Shown: positions 35,716 through 43,241 of the stretch, in pieces
How positions within the stretch are numbered: the stretch's first letter is position 1
Layout of the letters: each line of letters starts with the position of its first letter
Assembly (NCBI RefSeq): GCF_017302985.1
Contig: NZ_JAFIMU010000017.1
Location: forward strand, 496,001-560,000
Reading direction: 5' to 3'
DNA from: Corallococcus macrosporus
Lineage (GTDB): Bacteria > Myxococcota > Myxococcia > Myxococcales > Myxococcaceae
Length of the DNA stretch: 64,000 bases
Program-made: the position numbers and the translations under genes
Notes under the pieces: generated by a model
Told to the model about the DNA's origin: nothing
What the model saw: only the letters and a program-made list of their open reading frames with translations
Databases searched by the model: none

Positions 35716-36822
35716 GCACCCTGACGTACCCCATTCCCCTCAAGTGAGCGAGGACCGCGCACCGCGCCAACGGCCACGGGTTGAACGAGGGAGCCCCCCG
35801 GTGCGCACCGACCCGGCCCGCCTCCACAGAGCCTGTCCGTGAGTGGCCCCGGTCCGCGGCGCACCGCGCGAACCTGTCCGACAGTCGGACAGGTTTTGGG
35901 CTACCGCACCGGGCGCCCCTGCGCTGACACGCTCCGGCTGGCGTTCCCCGGGCCTGCCTCGTCACCCACCGTGGCCGGGCTTCTCCAGCCAGGGAGGATG
36001 AACCTGTCCGACAGTCGGACAGGTTTGGGACCACCGCACCGAGCCCCCTGTGCTGACGTACCCGCGCTGGCTTTTCCCGCGCATGCCTCGTCGCCCACCG
36101 TGGCCGGAGGCTTCTCCAGCCAGGCAGCGGAAACCTGTCCGACAGTCGGACAGGTTTGGGGCCACCGCTCGCCAAGGCCGGTGCTGACGTATCCCCGCTG
36201 GCGTTCCCGGGCCTGCCTCGTCACCCACCGTGGCCGGGAGGCTCCGGTTTCGTCCAGGCAGCGGGAACTGGTCCGACAGTCGGACAGGTTGGGGCCACCG
36301 CTCGCCAGGCCCTGAGTTGGCGAACTTCCGCTGGCCTCCTCAATCGAGCCCGCCTCGTCACGCTCGATGGCCGGACCGCTTCCGTTCCCTCCAGGCCTCG
36401 GAAGCCGGTCCGACAGTCGGACCGGTTTGGACCACTGCGGTAGGTCCCTTGCGCCGACGCGCTTCCGCTGGCGGTCCCCGTGGATCTGCTTCGTCATCCA
36501 CTGCTGCCGGGAGGCTTCCGGTTCATCCCAGCAGCGGGAACTGGTCCGACAGTCGGACAGGTTTGGACCCGGCGCGGGCCGACCCTGTGCTGACGAACTC
36601 CGCCGAGGTTCTCCACCGGGCCAGCCCCGTCACGCTTGGTGGCTGGGAGGTTTCCGTTTCAACCATGCAGCTTGAACCTGCCCGACAGTCGGACAGGTTC
36701 TTCATCCGAGAGGCTGAACGTGGATGCGCAGGAGCAGTTCGCGGAGACCTGACCCGGTGTCTGGCAAGGGGCACCGGATGCGGCTTCGGTGGTGTGCCGC
36801 TCCGTGCCTTTCATGGCGGGCT
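35716..36822. other. 1.1-kb intergenic region holding the palindrome array
   Basis: There is no credible gene here. The open frames that cross it change with unit length (130 to 137 bp) and encode only the repeat read in different frames. Positions 35871-36699 are the tandem array described separately. The flanks 35716-35870 and 36700-36822 show no clear promoter or hairpin. The region lies upstream of the barrel-protein gene and downstream of the ECF operon, all on the minus strand. Confidence 0.8.
35871..36699. repeat. Tandem array of seven palindrome-bearing repeat units
   Basis: Seven copies of a 25-bp palindrome (arm AACCTGTCCGAC, a central A, complementary arm) start at 35871, 36001, 36132, 36266, 36403, 36539 and 36675. 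Spacing is 130, 131, 134, 137, 136 and 136 bp. Copies 1-3 are perfect; copies 4 and 6 have AACTGG in the left arm; copy 7 has one C for T; copy 5 is changed on both sides to keep pairing. The spacers are also homologous (TTGGG-CCACCG, TGCTGACG, GCCTGCCTCGTC-ACC, GTGGCCGG, CCAG) but diverge far more than the palindromes. As RNA each copy would form a 10-bp stem with loop ACAGU. Confidence 0.95.
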
Positions 36823-37269
36823 TCAGCGCCGGGGCTGCTGCGGGGGCGGTTGCTGGTTGGGCGGCGGTGGCGCGCCGTCGGTCCTGGGGGACGGCGAGCG
36901 CATGCGGCCTTCATCCCCTGGCGGACGCGACCCGTTGGGGCGGCCCTCGTGTCCAGGCCCCCCGGACGGTCCCCTGGCGTCAGGTCCCGGGGGCGGGCGG
37001 ACCGTGTCACCTCGGGGCGGCGGGGCAGGGCGCTCCGCGTTCCTGCGCCCCAGGATGGTGTCCACCTGCTCCCCTGGCGCGATGACGTCCACCGTGTGCG
37101 AGCTGCGCACGTGCGGCGTCTGCTGCGCGCCGGAGGGCGGAGGCACGGGCGCTTCAGGTGGCCTCGCGGCCTCCGTTGGCGGAGGTGCCGGGGCCTGCTG
37201 CGCTTGCGCGGGTCCGCCTCCCCACCACAGGAGCACGGCGACGGCCGGTGTCGAGAGCCAGGTCTTCAT
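36823..37269 (-). CDS. Exported proline-rich protein
   Basis: This 148-aa protein has signal KTWLSTPAVAVLLWWGGGPAQAQ. The mature part is dominated by Pro, Gly and Arg (APAPPPTEAARPPEAPVPPP; ends NQQPPPQQPRR) and is probably disordered. A short non-repetitive core, HVRSSHTVDVIAPGEQVDTILGRR, may be the functional piece. The ATG at 37269 overlaps the stop of the anti-sigma-like gene (ATGA). It is the third gene of a tightly overlapped operon with an ECF sigma factor, so it may take part in envelope stress signalling; this is inference. Confidence 0.72.
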   Translation of the reverse strand: MKTWLSTPAVAVLLWWGGGPAQAQQAPAPPPTEAARPPEAPVPPPSGAQQTPHVRSSHTVDVIAPGEQVDTILGRRNAERPAPPPRGDTVRPPPGPDARGPSGGPGHEGRPNGSRPPGDEGRMRSPSPRTDGAPPPPNQQPPPQQPRR

Positions 37270-37865
37270 CCGCCCGTGACCTCCAGCACCACGTCGTGCT
37301 CGATGCGCTGGTCGCCCGCGCGCGCCAGCGCCGTGACCAGATAGCGCCCCGGCCGCTGCCCACGCACCGCGATGGGGATCACGTTGCTGCCCGCGCTCAA
37401 CGGCTGCGTCCATTGATAGGAACGCAGCGGCAGCTCCTCTCCGTCCGCCCAGAAGGACAGCCCCTCCGGCAGACTCACCTGGAAGTCCGCCTGCTCCACG
37501 GCCACGTCCGCCGTGAAGTCCAGCTTGATGACCGCCACCTTGCTCACCGGCACCTGCGTACCGGGCCGCTCGAGCTCCGCCATTCCCGGCGCTTCCGTCC
37601 CGGTGGCTCCAGGCGTCCCGCGCACCGCGCCCAGCACCAGGAAGGTGGCCACGCCCATGGCGACGCCCACCGCCGGCCAGAGCACCGGCGCGCGCCGCCT
37701 CCAGAAGTCCCGCACCGCATCCCACCCCGACGCCGGTGTGGGAGGACCGGCCTCCACCAGCCGACGGTGGAGCAGGGCCTGGAAGTCGGGCCCGGGCGCG
37801 TCGTCCCGCAGCGCCGCCAGACGCTCGCGCAGCGCGCGGTCCTCCCTGTCCTCGGGCTCACTCAT
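37266..37865 (-). CDS. Putative anti-sigma factor (membrane protein)
   Basis: This 199-aa single-pass membrane protein has a cytoplasmic N-terminal segment of about 58 residues (LRERLAALRDDAPGPDFQALLHRRL), one transmembrane helix (LWPAVGVAMGVATFLVLGAV) and a periplasmic beta-rich domain (KVAVIKLDFTADVAVEQADFQVSLPEGL). Position directly after an ECF sigma gene, with a 4-bp overlap, makes an anti-sigma role likely. The HxxxCxxC motif of zinc anti-sigma proteins is absent. The ATG at 37865 overlaps the sigma factor's stop. Confidence 0.75.
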   Translation of the reverse strand: MSEPEDREDRALRERLAALRDDAPGPDFQALLHRRLVEAGPPTPASGWDAVRDFWRRRAPVLWPAVGVAMGVATFLVLGAVRGTPGATGTEAPGMAELERPGTQVPVSKVAVIKLDFTADVAVEQADFQVSLPEGLSFWADGEELPLRSYQWTQPLSAGSNVIPIAVRGQRPGRYLVTALARAGDQRIEHDVVLEVTGG

Positions 37866-38497
37866 TTCCTGCTCCTTGCCGCATGCGACGTAATGTCCGG
37901 CCCGGATGTTCCATCCAGGCCCGCTTCCTGCGGGCCGTCAGGGCCCTGGCCCCCCGCCAGCAGGGCCTTCAGGTGCGCCCGGCCCCGCGACAGGCGCGAC
38001 TTCACGGTGCCCACCGGCACCCCTTCAATGGCCGCCACCTCTTCATAGCTGTGCCCTTCCACGTCGAAGAGCACCACCGCCGTACGGAACTCCGGCGGCA
38101 GCCGCCGGAGCGCCCGCCACAGCCGGTCCCGCTCCTGGGCCCGCATGAGCCCTTCGTCCGCGGACTCGGCGTCCGACGCCGCCTTCGCGTGCTCCTGCTC
38201 CAGCGGCTCCTCGCGCGAGCGCTCGCGGCCGGCGCGGCTGCGGGTGGCGTCGTAGAACGCGTTGCGCACCACCGAATAGAGCCACGTCTGGAACTCGGAC
38301 TGGAAGCGGAACGAGCGCAGATTCTTGTAGACCTTCACCAGCGCTTCCTGCGCCAGGTCGTCCACGTCCGAGTCCGACGCGGCGAAGGCTCGCGCGAAGC
38401 GGCGCACGCGCGGCAGGTGCGAGGACACGAGCAGTTCAAAGGCACGCACGCTGCCGTCCTGGGCTTCGAGGATGAGTGCGCGCAGCTCGTCGTTCAC
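37862..38497 (-). CDS. ECF-type RNA polymerase sigma factor
   Basis: This 211-aa sigma factor has region 2 (FELLVSSHLPRVRRFARAFA ... DVDDLAQEALVKVYKNLRSF, then FQTWLYSVVRNAFYD) and region 4 (LRRLPPEFRTAVVLFDVEGHSYEEVA ... GTVKSRLSRGRAHL), both typical of the RpoE-like ECF group. A short Gly/Pro tail follows. The start is inferred as the GTG at 38497, because upstream residues look non-coding; no strong ribosome binding site is visible. It is first in an operon with an anti-sigma-like protein and a Pro-rich exported protein, and it is divergent from a lipoprotein gene. Confidence 0.93.
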   Translation of the reverse strand: MNDELRALILEAQDGSVRAFELLVSSHLPRVRRFARAFAASDSDVDDLAQEALVKVYKNLRSFRFQSEFQTWLYSVVRNAFYDATRSRAGRERSREEPLEQEHAKAASDAESADEGLMRAQERDRLWRALRRLPPEFRTAVVLFDVEGHSYEEVAAIEGVPVGTVKSRLSRGRAHLKALLAGGQGPDGPQEAGLDGTSGPDITSHAARSRK

Positions 38498-38640
38498 GGT
38501 CGGCCGGCACTCTATCCGGCCCCGGTGCTCGCTCAAAAAGCCACGGGAAATTCCCGCCGGGAACACGGCGGAAATCCGTTTCGTCTCACGGGGGCAGACG
38601 GACAGCGGCCGGGCACCGGATGACAAGGGAGCACGCACTC

Positions 38641-39663
38641 ATGAGGCACTCGAGCAGGGGCAGTCAGTGGCTGGGAGCAGTCGCGCTGGTGGTGGGCACC
38701 ATGACGGTCGGCTGTGGCAGCGCTTCGCAGACGTCGACCACGGACGCCACATCGGATGTGTCCCAGGCGGTGGAGGCCACGTCGGACTCGAGCGACGCGG
38801 TGGAGGTGTCCAGCCTCCTGCGCGGCCTGGACAAGCTGCGCCCCCAGGCCATCGAAGGCTTCCACTGTGACGCGAGCCCCGACGTCACCACCGTGGACGT
38901 GTGCGGCAAGACGCTGCCCGCCACCGTGCACCTGGAGTGGACCGACTGCGCGGCCCCCGAGCGCCCCGAAGGCCGCGGTGGCGGCGGCCAGCGTCCCGGT
39001 GGCGGCGGCGCGCCTCCTCCTCCTCAGGAGGGCACGGATTCGCAGGTGGGTGGTCAGTCCTTCGATGGGGGCGGTGGCGGCGGCGGCCGGCCGGGCGGAC
39101 CGGGGCCGCGTGGTCCCTCCAGCGGCACGGTGGACATCGTGAACGCGTACGAAGCCTCCGCGGACTGCACGGGCGCGGTGACCCAGAGCCAGACCGTCAC
39201 CTTCGAGGTCTCCAGCACCAACGCCGACGGTGAGGTCTCCACCGTGAAGGGCACCACCGCCTCCACGTCGGAGCTGGTGGACGGCGCTCCGCCCCTTCAG
39301 AAGAGCACGCAGGCGGACGTGACTCGCACGCGCACGGATGCGGACGGCACGGTGGTGAAGTCCGTGCGGCTGGAGGGTGCGCTGTCCGTCGCGTTCTCCA
39401 CCGACACGCCTCCGGTGCGAACCATCGACGGCGCGTACACGGAGACGGCGCTCGACGGCACGCAGGGCACCATCACGCTGGCGGGCATCGTCCGGCCGTC
39501 GCGCGACGTGTGCCCCTGGCCCACGGGCGGCACGCTCACGCGCACCACCGCGGATGGGGAGAGCCACGTGCTCACCTTCGGTCCGGAGTGCGGCGACGGC
39601 ACGCTCGACGGCGCGGTGCTGAGCCTGCCCGACCGCTGCGAGCGCGGCGGCGGCCGCCACTAG
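38641..39663 (+). CDS. Hypothetical lipoprotein with Gly/Pro-rich linker
   Basis: This 340-aa predicted lipoprotein has signal QWLGAVALVVGTMTVGC. The mature region has paired Cys (FHCDASPDVTTVDVCG, EWTDCAAPERP), a long Gly/Pro/Gln-rich linker (about residues 115-160), then a beta-rich region (SQTVTFEVSSTNADGEVSTVKG, IDGAYTETALDGTQGTITLAG). It ends Arg/Gly-rich. The ATG at 38641 follows AAGGGAGC. It is divergent from the ECF sigma gene and could be a target of that sigma factor, though I see no clear promoter motif. Confidence 0.75.
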   Translation: MRHSSRGSQWLGAVALVVGTMTVGCGSASQTSTTDATSDVSQAVEATSDSSDAVEVSSLLRGLDKLRPQAIEGFHCDASPDVTTVDVCGKTLPATVHLEWTDCAAPERPEGRGGGGQRPGGGGAPPPPQEGTDSQVGGQSFDGGGGGGGRPGGPGPRGPSSGTVDIVNAYEASADCTGAVTQSQTVTFEVSSTNADGEVSTVKGTTASTSELVDGAPPLQKSTQADVTRTRTDADGTVVKSVRLEGALSVAFSTDTPPVRTIDGAYTETALDGTQGTITLAGIVRPSRDVCPWPTGGTLTRTTADGESHVLTFGPECGDGTLDGAVLSLPDRCERGGGRH

Positions 39664-39676
39664 CTTCACGAGGCGT

Positions 39677-39727
39677 CGCGGTCCGGGGGCATCCCCAGAC
39701 CCCTCCCCCGAACGTCCCCGGGCCGCG
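39677..39727. terminator. Probable bidirectional terminator hairpin
   Basis: CGCGGTCCGGGG (39677-39688) pairs with CCCCGGGCCGCG (39716-39727) as a 12-bp stem with one G-T wobble and a 27-nt loop. It sits between the convergent genes ending at 39663 and 39732. Confidence 0.5.
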
Positions 39728-39731
39728 AGCC

Positions 39732-40490
39732 TCAGCCCCGCTTCGTCATGTCGAACAGCGCGCGGGCCTGCGGCCCCAGGAACCCGTCGAACCCTCCCGA
39801 GCGCTGGGCGATCTCGAAGTACGCATACGGCCACGCGCGCGTGCCTCCGCCCCGGAGCGTCAGGGGCAGCGGGGCCGCGTGCGTGGCTGTCTGTCTCAGT
39901 GCCGTGCCGGGCGCGCCCTCGATGTCCGCCTTCATGGGCACGCCCGCCTCGCGCATGCGCCGCTGCCACGCCTCCACGTCGTCCACCGCGCCGGTGAAGT
40001 GATTCACCTTGCGGCCGAAGGCCAGCAGCCACGCGCCGTACTGGGTCTCCTTCTCCAGCTCCAGCAGCGCGGCTTCCTCCGGCGGCGCCGGTGCCGTGAA
40101 CCACGCCGCGAGCGACTCCACGTCCTCCGGCGGCGGCGGATCCACCGGCAGCGCGGCGAGCAGCTCACGGGCTCGCGGCGACAGTTCCTCCGACTTCAGC
40201 TCGGACAGGAAGACGCGCGGCAGCCCCTCCGGGTGCGACAGGTAGATGGCGGACAGGTGCGCGTCCGGGAACGTGTACGCGCCGGCGGGCTTCCAGCCGA
40301 ACCGCTCGAACACGCGGGAGAAGAGGGCGATGCCTCCCTCCGGCCGCGCGAGCGTGCGGAACGCGACGTGGTCGTTGCGGAAGCGTCCTCCGGACAGCGC
40401 CACGAAGGTGCGCGCGAAGGGGACTTCGGAGGCGTAGCGCTCCCACAGCAGGTCCAGCAGCCGCGAGGCGTCGGAGGCGGAGGTCGTCAT
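39732..40490 (-). CDS. DUF1338 protein, 2-oxoadipate dioxygenase/decarboxylase (HglS)-like
   Basis: This 252-aa cytoplasmic protein belongs to the DUF1338 family. Metal-site residues are recognisable: His41 in RNDHVAFRT, His in GRKVNHFTG, and Glu in YFEIAQR. Characterised members (HglS) are iron enzymes that convert 2-oxoadipate to D-2-hydroxyglutarate in lysine breakdown; plant relatives act in grain development. No other lysine-catabolic gene lies nearby, so the substrate here is inferred. The ATG at 40490 (MTTSAS) is preferred; an ATG at 40499 is in frame. Confidence 0.82.
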   Translation of the reverse strand: MTTSASDASRLLDLLWERYASEVPFARTFVALSGGRFRNDHVAFRTLARPEGGIALFSRVFERFGWKPAGAYTFPDAHLSAIYLSHPEGLPRVFLSELKSEELSPRARELLAALPVDPPPPEDVESLAAWFTAPAPPEEAALLELEKETQYGAWLLAFGRKVNHFTGAVDDVEAWQRRMREAGVPMKADIEGAPGTALRQTATHAAPLPLTLRGGGTRAWPYAYFEIAQRSGGFDGFLGPQARALFDMTKRG

Positions 40491-40672
40491 GCGCGGCATC
40501 CTATGCCGCGGGTCCTTCGCCTCAAGGGCCACGCAGCGTGTCAGCGCGTGACGCCGTCAGCCTGTGGATGTCTCGCTGAAACATCCGCGACGACCCATCT
40601 TCATGCGTCGGTGCGTATCGGGAAGTGACTCCACGCGGGACGCCCTTCGTCCCACCACAGGGGGACCTTCTC

Positions 40673-42382
40673 ATGACCCATGATTCCATCCAGCGCCTGG
40701 GGCGCTGGCTCCGCGTCATTGCCCTGGGGGCGACCGCGACGCTCGCCTCCACCGCCGCGGCCCAGGTCGCCAACGTCCGCGGGGACGACCCCGTCATCAG
40801 CGCGGGCGCGTACCACGGCTGTGGCCTGAAGCTGGACGGCACGCTGGGTTGTTGGGGCAATGGCTGGCATGGCCAGAACGTGGCCCCGTCCGGCACCTTC
40901 ACGCAGGTGAGCGGCGGCTACTTCCACACCTGCGGTGTGAAGTCGGACGGCTCGGTGGCGTGCTGGGGCGCCAACGACGGCGGGCAGACGGCCGCGCCCT
41001 CGGGGACGTTCAAGCAGGTCACCAGCGGTGGGCACTTCTCCTGCGGGCTGCGCACGGACGACACGGTGGCGTGCTGGGGCGCCAACGACAACGGCCAGGC
41101 CACGGCGCCCTCCGGCACGTTCCGCCAGCTGAGCGCGGGCGTGTGGCACGCGTGCGGTGTGAAGACGGACGGCACTGCGGCGTGCTGGGGCGGGAACTGG
41201 GCGGGCCAGGCGCTGGCGCCCACCGGCGCCTTCACGCAGGTGACCTCGGGCGAGCTGCACAGCTGCGGCCTCAAGAGCGACGGCACGGGGGTCTGCTGGG
41301 GAGACACCAGTCAGGGGCGGGCCTCGGTGCCGGCGGGCACGTTCGTGCAGATCAACGCGGGCGACCACCACACCTGCGGCGTGAACACGACGGGGACCTT
41401 GTCGTGCTGGGGCTCCAACGCGAAGGGCGAGGCCACGCCTCCCACGGGGACCTTCGTCCAGGTGGCGGCGGGCTATGACAACACCTGCGCGCTGAAGTCC
41501 GACGGCAGCGTGGTGTGCTGGGGCAGCACGGAGTACGGCCAGGGCACCAACCTGCCGACGACGCCCGTGTTCGGCAACAACCCGGGGCTGAACCTGACGC
41601 CCACGCGCCACATCAGCGCGGGCTACCGGGGCATGTTCTGCGGGGTGACCTCGGCGGGCAGCCTGTCGTGCTGGTCGAAGCACTACGTGCCGGAGTACGC
41701 CCCGGTGGGCACGTTCGCGCAGGTGAGCGTGTCCGACGGCGGCGTGTGCGCGCTGCGCACGGACGGCTCGCCGGTGTGCTGGGGGCTCTCCCTCTACGTG
41801 CCCAACACCAACACCGACCGCTTCGTGCAACTGGCCACGGGCCAGTACCACGTCTGCGGCCGCCGGACCGACGGTACCGTGAAGTGCTGGGGCAATGGCT
41901 ACTACGGCCAGCTCGCCGTGCCGCTCGCCACCTTCACGCAGATTGACGCGGGCGGCAGCCACACCTGCGGCGTGAAGGCGGATGGCACCGCGGTGTGCTG
42001 GGGGGATGACTTCGGCGGGCAGAGCAGCGCCACGCCGGCGGGGGCCTTCACCTCCGTGGCCGCGAGCTGCAACAGCAGTTGCGGCATCCGTCCGGATGGC
42101 AGCGTGGTGTGCTGGGGCTTCAACGGCATGGGCCAGAACAACGCGCCCGCGGGTGTCTTCACCCAGGTGGACCTGGGCTGCAACCTGAGCTGCGCGCTGA
42201 AGGCGGACGGCACCTCGCAGTGCTGGGCGGGCTACTCCCTCAGCCCGCTGGTGCGCACGGATGGCCCCTTCAGCCAGATCGTCACCGGCATGGATGAGGC
42301 ATGCGTGCTGCGCCCCTCGGGCGCGGTGAGCTGCTGGGACCGGGACGGCACCTGGCCCGGTGCACCGGCCAGCTTCCCGTAG
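40673..42382 (+). CDS. Secreted RCC1-repeat protein
   Basis: This 569-aa exported protein has a signal peptide ending ATLASTAAAQV and then fourteen repeats of about 37 residues. Each carries the core C-G-x-K/R-x-D-G-(T/S)-x-x-C-W-G, so each has two Cys bracketing the turn and a Trp-Gly. The repeats match the RCC1/BLIP-II type and should form two seven-bladed propellers or one long one. Repeats 8, 13 and 14 are the most degenerate. The paired Cys probably form a disulphide in each blade. The ATG at 40673 follows GGGGGACC. Bacterial relatives bind proteins or surfaces; the ligand is unknown. Confidence 0.92.
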   Translation: MTHDSIQRLGRWLRVIALGATATLASTAAAQVANVRGDDPVISAGAYHGCGLKLDGTLGCWGNGWHGQNVAPSGTFTQVSGGYFHTCGVKSDGSVACWGANDGGQTAAPSGTFKQVTSGGHFSCGLRTDDTVACWGANDNGQATAPSGTFRQLSAGVWHACGVKTDGTAACWGGNWAGQALAPTGAFTQVTSGELHSCGLKSDGTGVCWGDTSQGRASVPAGTFVQINAGDHHTCGVNTTGTLSCWGSNAKGEATPPTGTFVQVAAGYDNTCALKSDGSVVCWGSTEYGQGTNLPTTPVFGNNPGLNLTPTRHISAGYRGMFCGVTSAGSLSCWSKHYVPEYAPVGTFAQVSVSDGGVCALRTDGSPVCWGLSLYVPNTNTDRFVQLATGQYHVCGRRTDGTVKCWGNGYYGQLAVPLATFTQIDAGGSHTCGVKADGTAVCWGDDFGGQSSATPAGAFTSVAASCNSSCGIRPDGSVVCWGFNGMGQNNAPAGVFTQVDLGCNLSCALKADGTSQCWAGYSLSPLVRTDGPFSQIVTGMDEACVLRPSGAVSCWDRDGTWPGAPASFP

Positions 42383-42410
42383 CCGCGGCACCGCGAGCCC
42401 ATGTGTCCAG

Positions 42411-42440
42411 GAGGGCCCGTTCCGGGAGGGACGGGCCCTC
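42411..42440. terminator. Rho-independent terminator after the RCC1-repeat gene
   Basis: GAGGGCCCGT pairs with ACGGGCCCTC as a perfect 10-bp stem with a 10-nt loop, followed by TGTCTTT. It lies 28 bp after the stop codon at 42382. Confidence 0.75.
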
Positions 42441-42515
42441 TGTCTTTGAGCGCCGACCGCCTTCCGTATTAACAAGCGTAGGCCCGCTTAGGGTGGAAGA
42501 CCGGAAGGCAAGGAC

Positions 42516-43091
42516 ATGCACATGAGTGGTATGAAGATGGGGCTCCTGGCCCTGGTGTCGGGCCTGCTGCTGGCGTGCGGAGGGACGGTGGAGGCGGAGT
42601 CGCCGGAGCCTTCACAGCAGGCGGCGGCGCTGTGTGGCAGTTGCGGTGACAGCGTCTGTGACCCCAGCACGGAGAACCGCTTCAACTGTCCGCAGGACTG
42701 CGCGGGCTTCACCTGCGGAGACCGCCGGTGCTGTGACGGCGAGACGCCGGACAGCTGCGCCCAGGACTGCCCCTTCGCGTCGGACTTCTGCTACGTCACG
42801 CCGGACTGGTTCTCGGCTCCTGTGTCCGCCCGGCTGTGTGCCGTCTGTGGCGACAGCATCTGTGATGCCAGCTCCGAGAACAGCACCAACTGCCCGCAGG
42901 ACTGCGGCGCCCCCAGCTACTGCGGCGACAGTGTCTGCGACCCGAACACGGAGAACCGCTTCAACTGCCCGCAGGACTGTGGCGGCTTCACGTGTGGTGA
43001 TCACCGCTGCTGCGACGGTGAGACGGCGGACAGCTGCCCGCAGGACTGCCCCTTCACTTCGGACTTCTGCTACGTCACGCCGGAGTTCTGA
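42516..43091 (+). CDS. Cys-rich tandem-repeat lipoprotein
   Basis: This 191-aa predicted lipoprotein has signal KMGLLALVSGLLLAC. The mature protein is built of repeats of C-G-D-S-x-C-D-x-x-x-E-N-x-x-N-C-P-Q-D-C (three copies) alternating with F-T-C-G-D-x-R/H-C-C-D-G-E-T-x-D-S-C-x-Q-D-C-P-F (two copies), each of those followed by S-D-F-C-Y-V-T-P. More than 30 Cys residues imply a disulphide-knotted extracellular fold. The Asp-rich spacing could also bind calcium. The ATG at 42516 follows AAGGCAAGGAC. It lies between two strong terminators, so it is a single-gene unit. Confidence 0.85.
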   Translation: MHMSGMKMGLLALVSGLLLACGGTVEAESPEPSQQAAALCGSCGDSVCDPSTENRFNCPQDCAGFTCGDRRCCDGETPDSCAQDCPFASDFCYVTPDWFSAPVSARLCAVCGDSICDASSENSTNCPQDCGAPSYCGDSVCDPNTENRFNCPQDCGGFTCGDHRCCDGETADSCPQDCPFTSDFCYVTPEF

Positions 43092-43146
43092 GCTGGCGTG
43101 ACGGCGCGCGGCGCGCTTCCGTGACCGCAAGCACTGGCGAACCGTT

Positions 43147-43182
43147 CAGGGGCCTGTTCCCGGAAGGGGGGACGGGCCCCTG
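43147..43182. terminator. Terminator after the Cys-rich repeat gene
   Basis: CAGGGGCC pairs perfectly with GGCCCCTG and the stem continues inward with wobble pairs, to about 14 bp with an 8-nt loop. It is followed by TCTT. It sits between the convergent genes ending at 43091 and 43242. Confidence 0.65.
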
Positions 43183-43241
43183 TCTTCAAGGACCGCCCCT
43201 CGCCCGTCAACGGAAGGCCCCTTCCGGGCGCCTGGCTGGGT

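Noticed and set aside
35534-36175. Minus-strand open frame across the repeats encoding PKPVRLSDRF-type peptides
   Set aside because: It is the palindrome read through; unit lengths of 130, 131, 134 and 137 bp change frame from unit to unit, so no repeat protein is conserved.
35871-36699. CRISPR array
   Set aside because: The spacers are about 105-112 bp and homologous to each other, the repeat is a perfect palindrome, and no cas gene is present in the window.
37266-37865. Zinc anti-sigma factor
   Set aside because: The HxxxCxxC motif is absent; only topology and position support an anti-sigma role.
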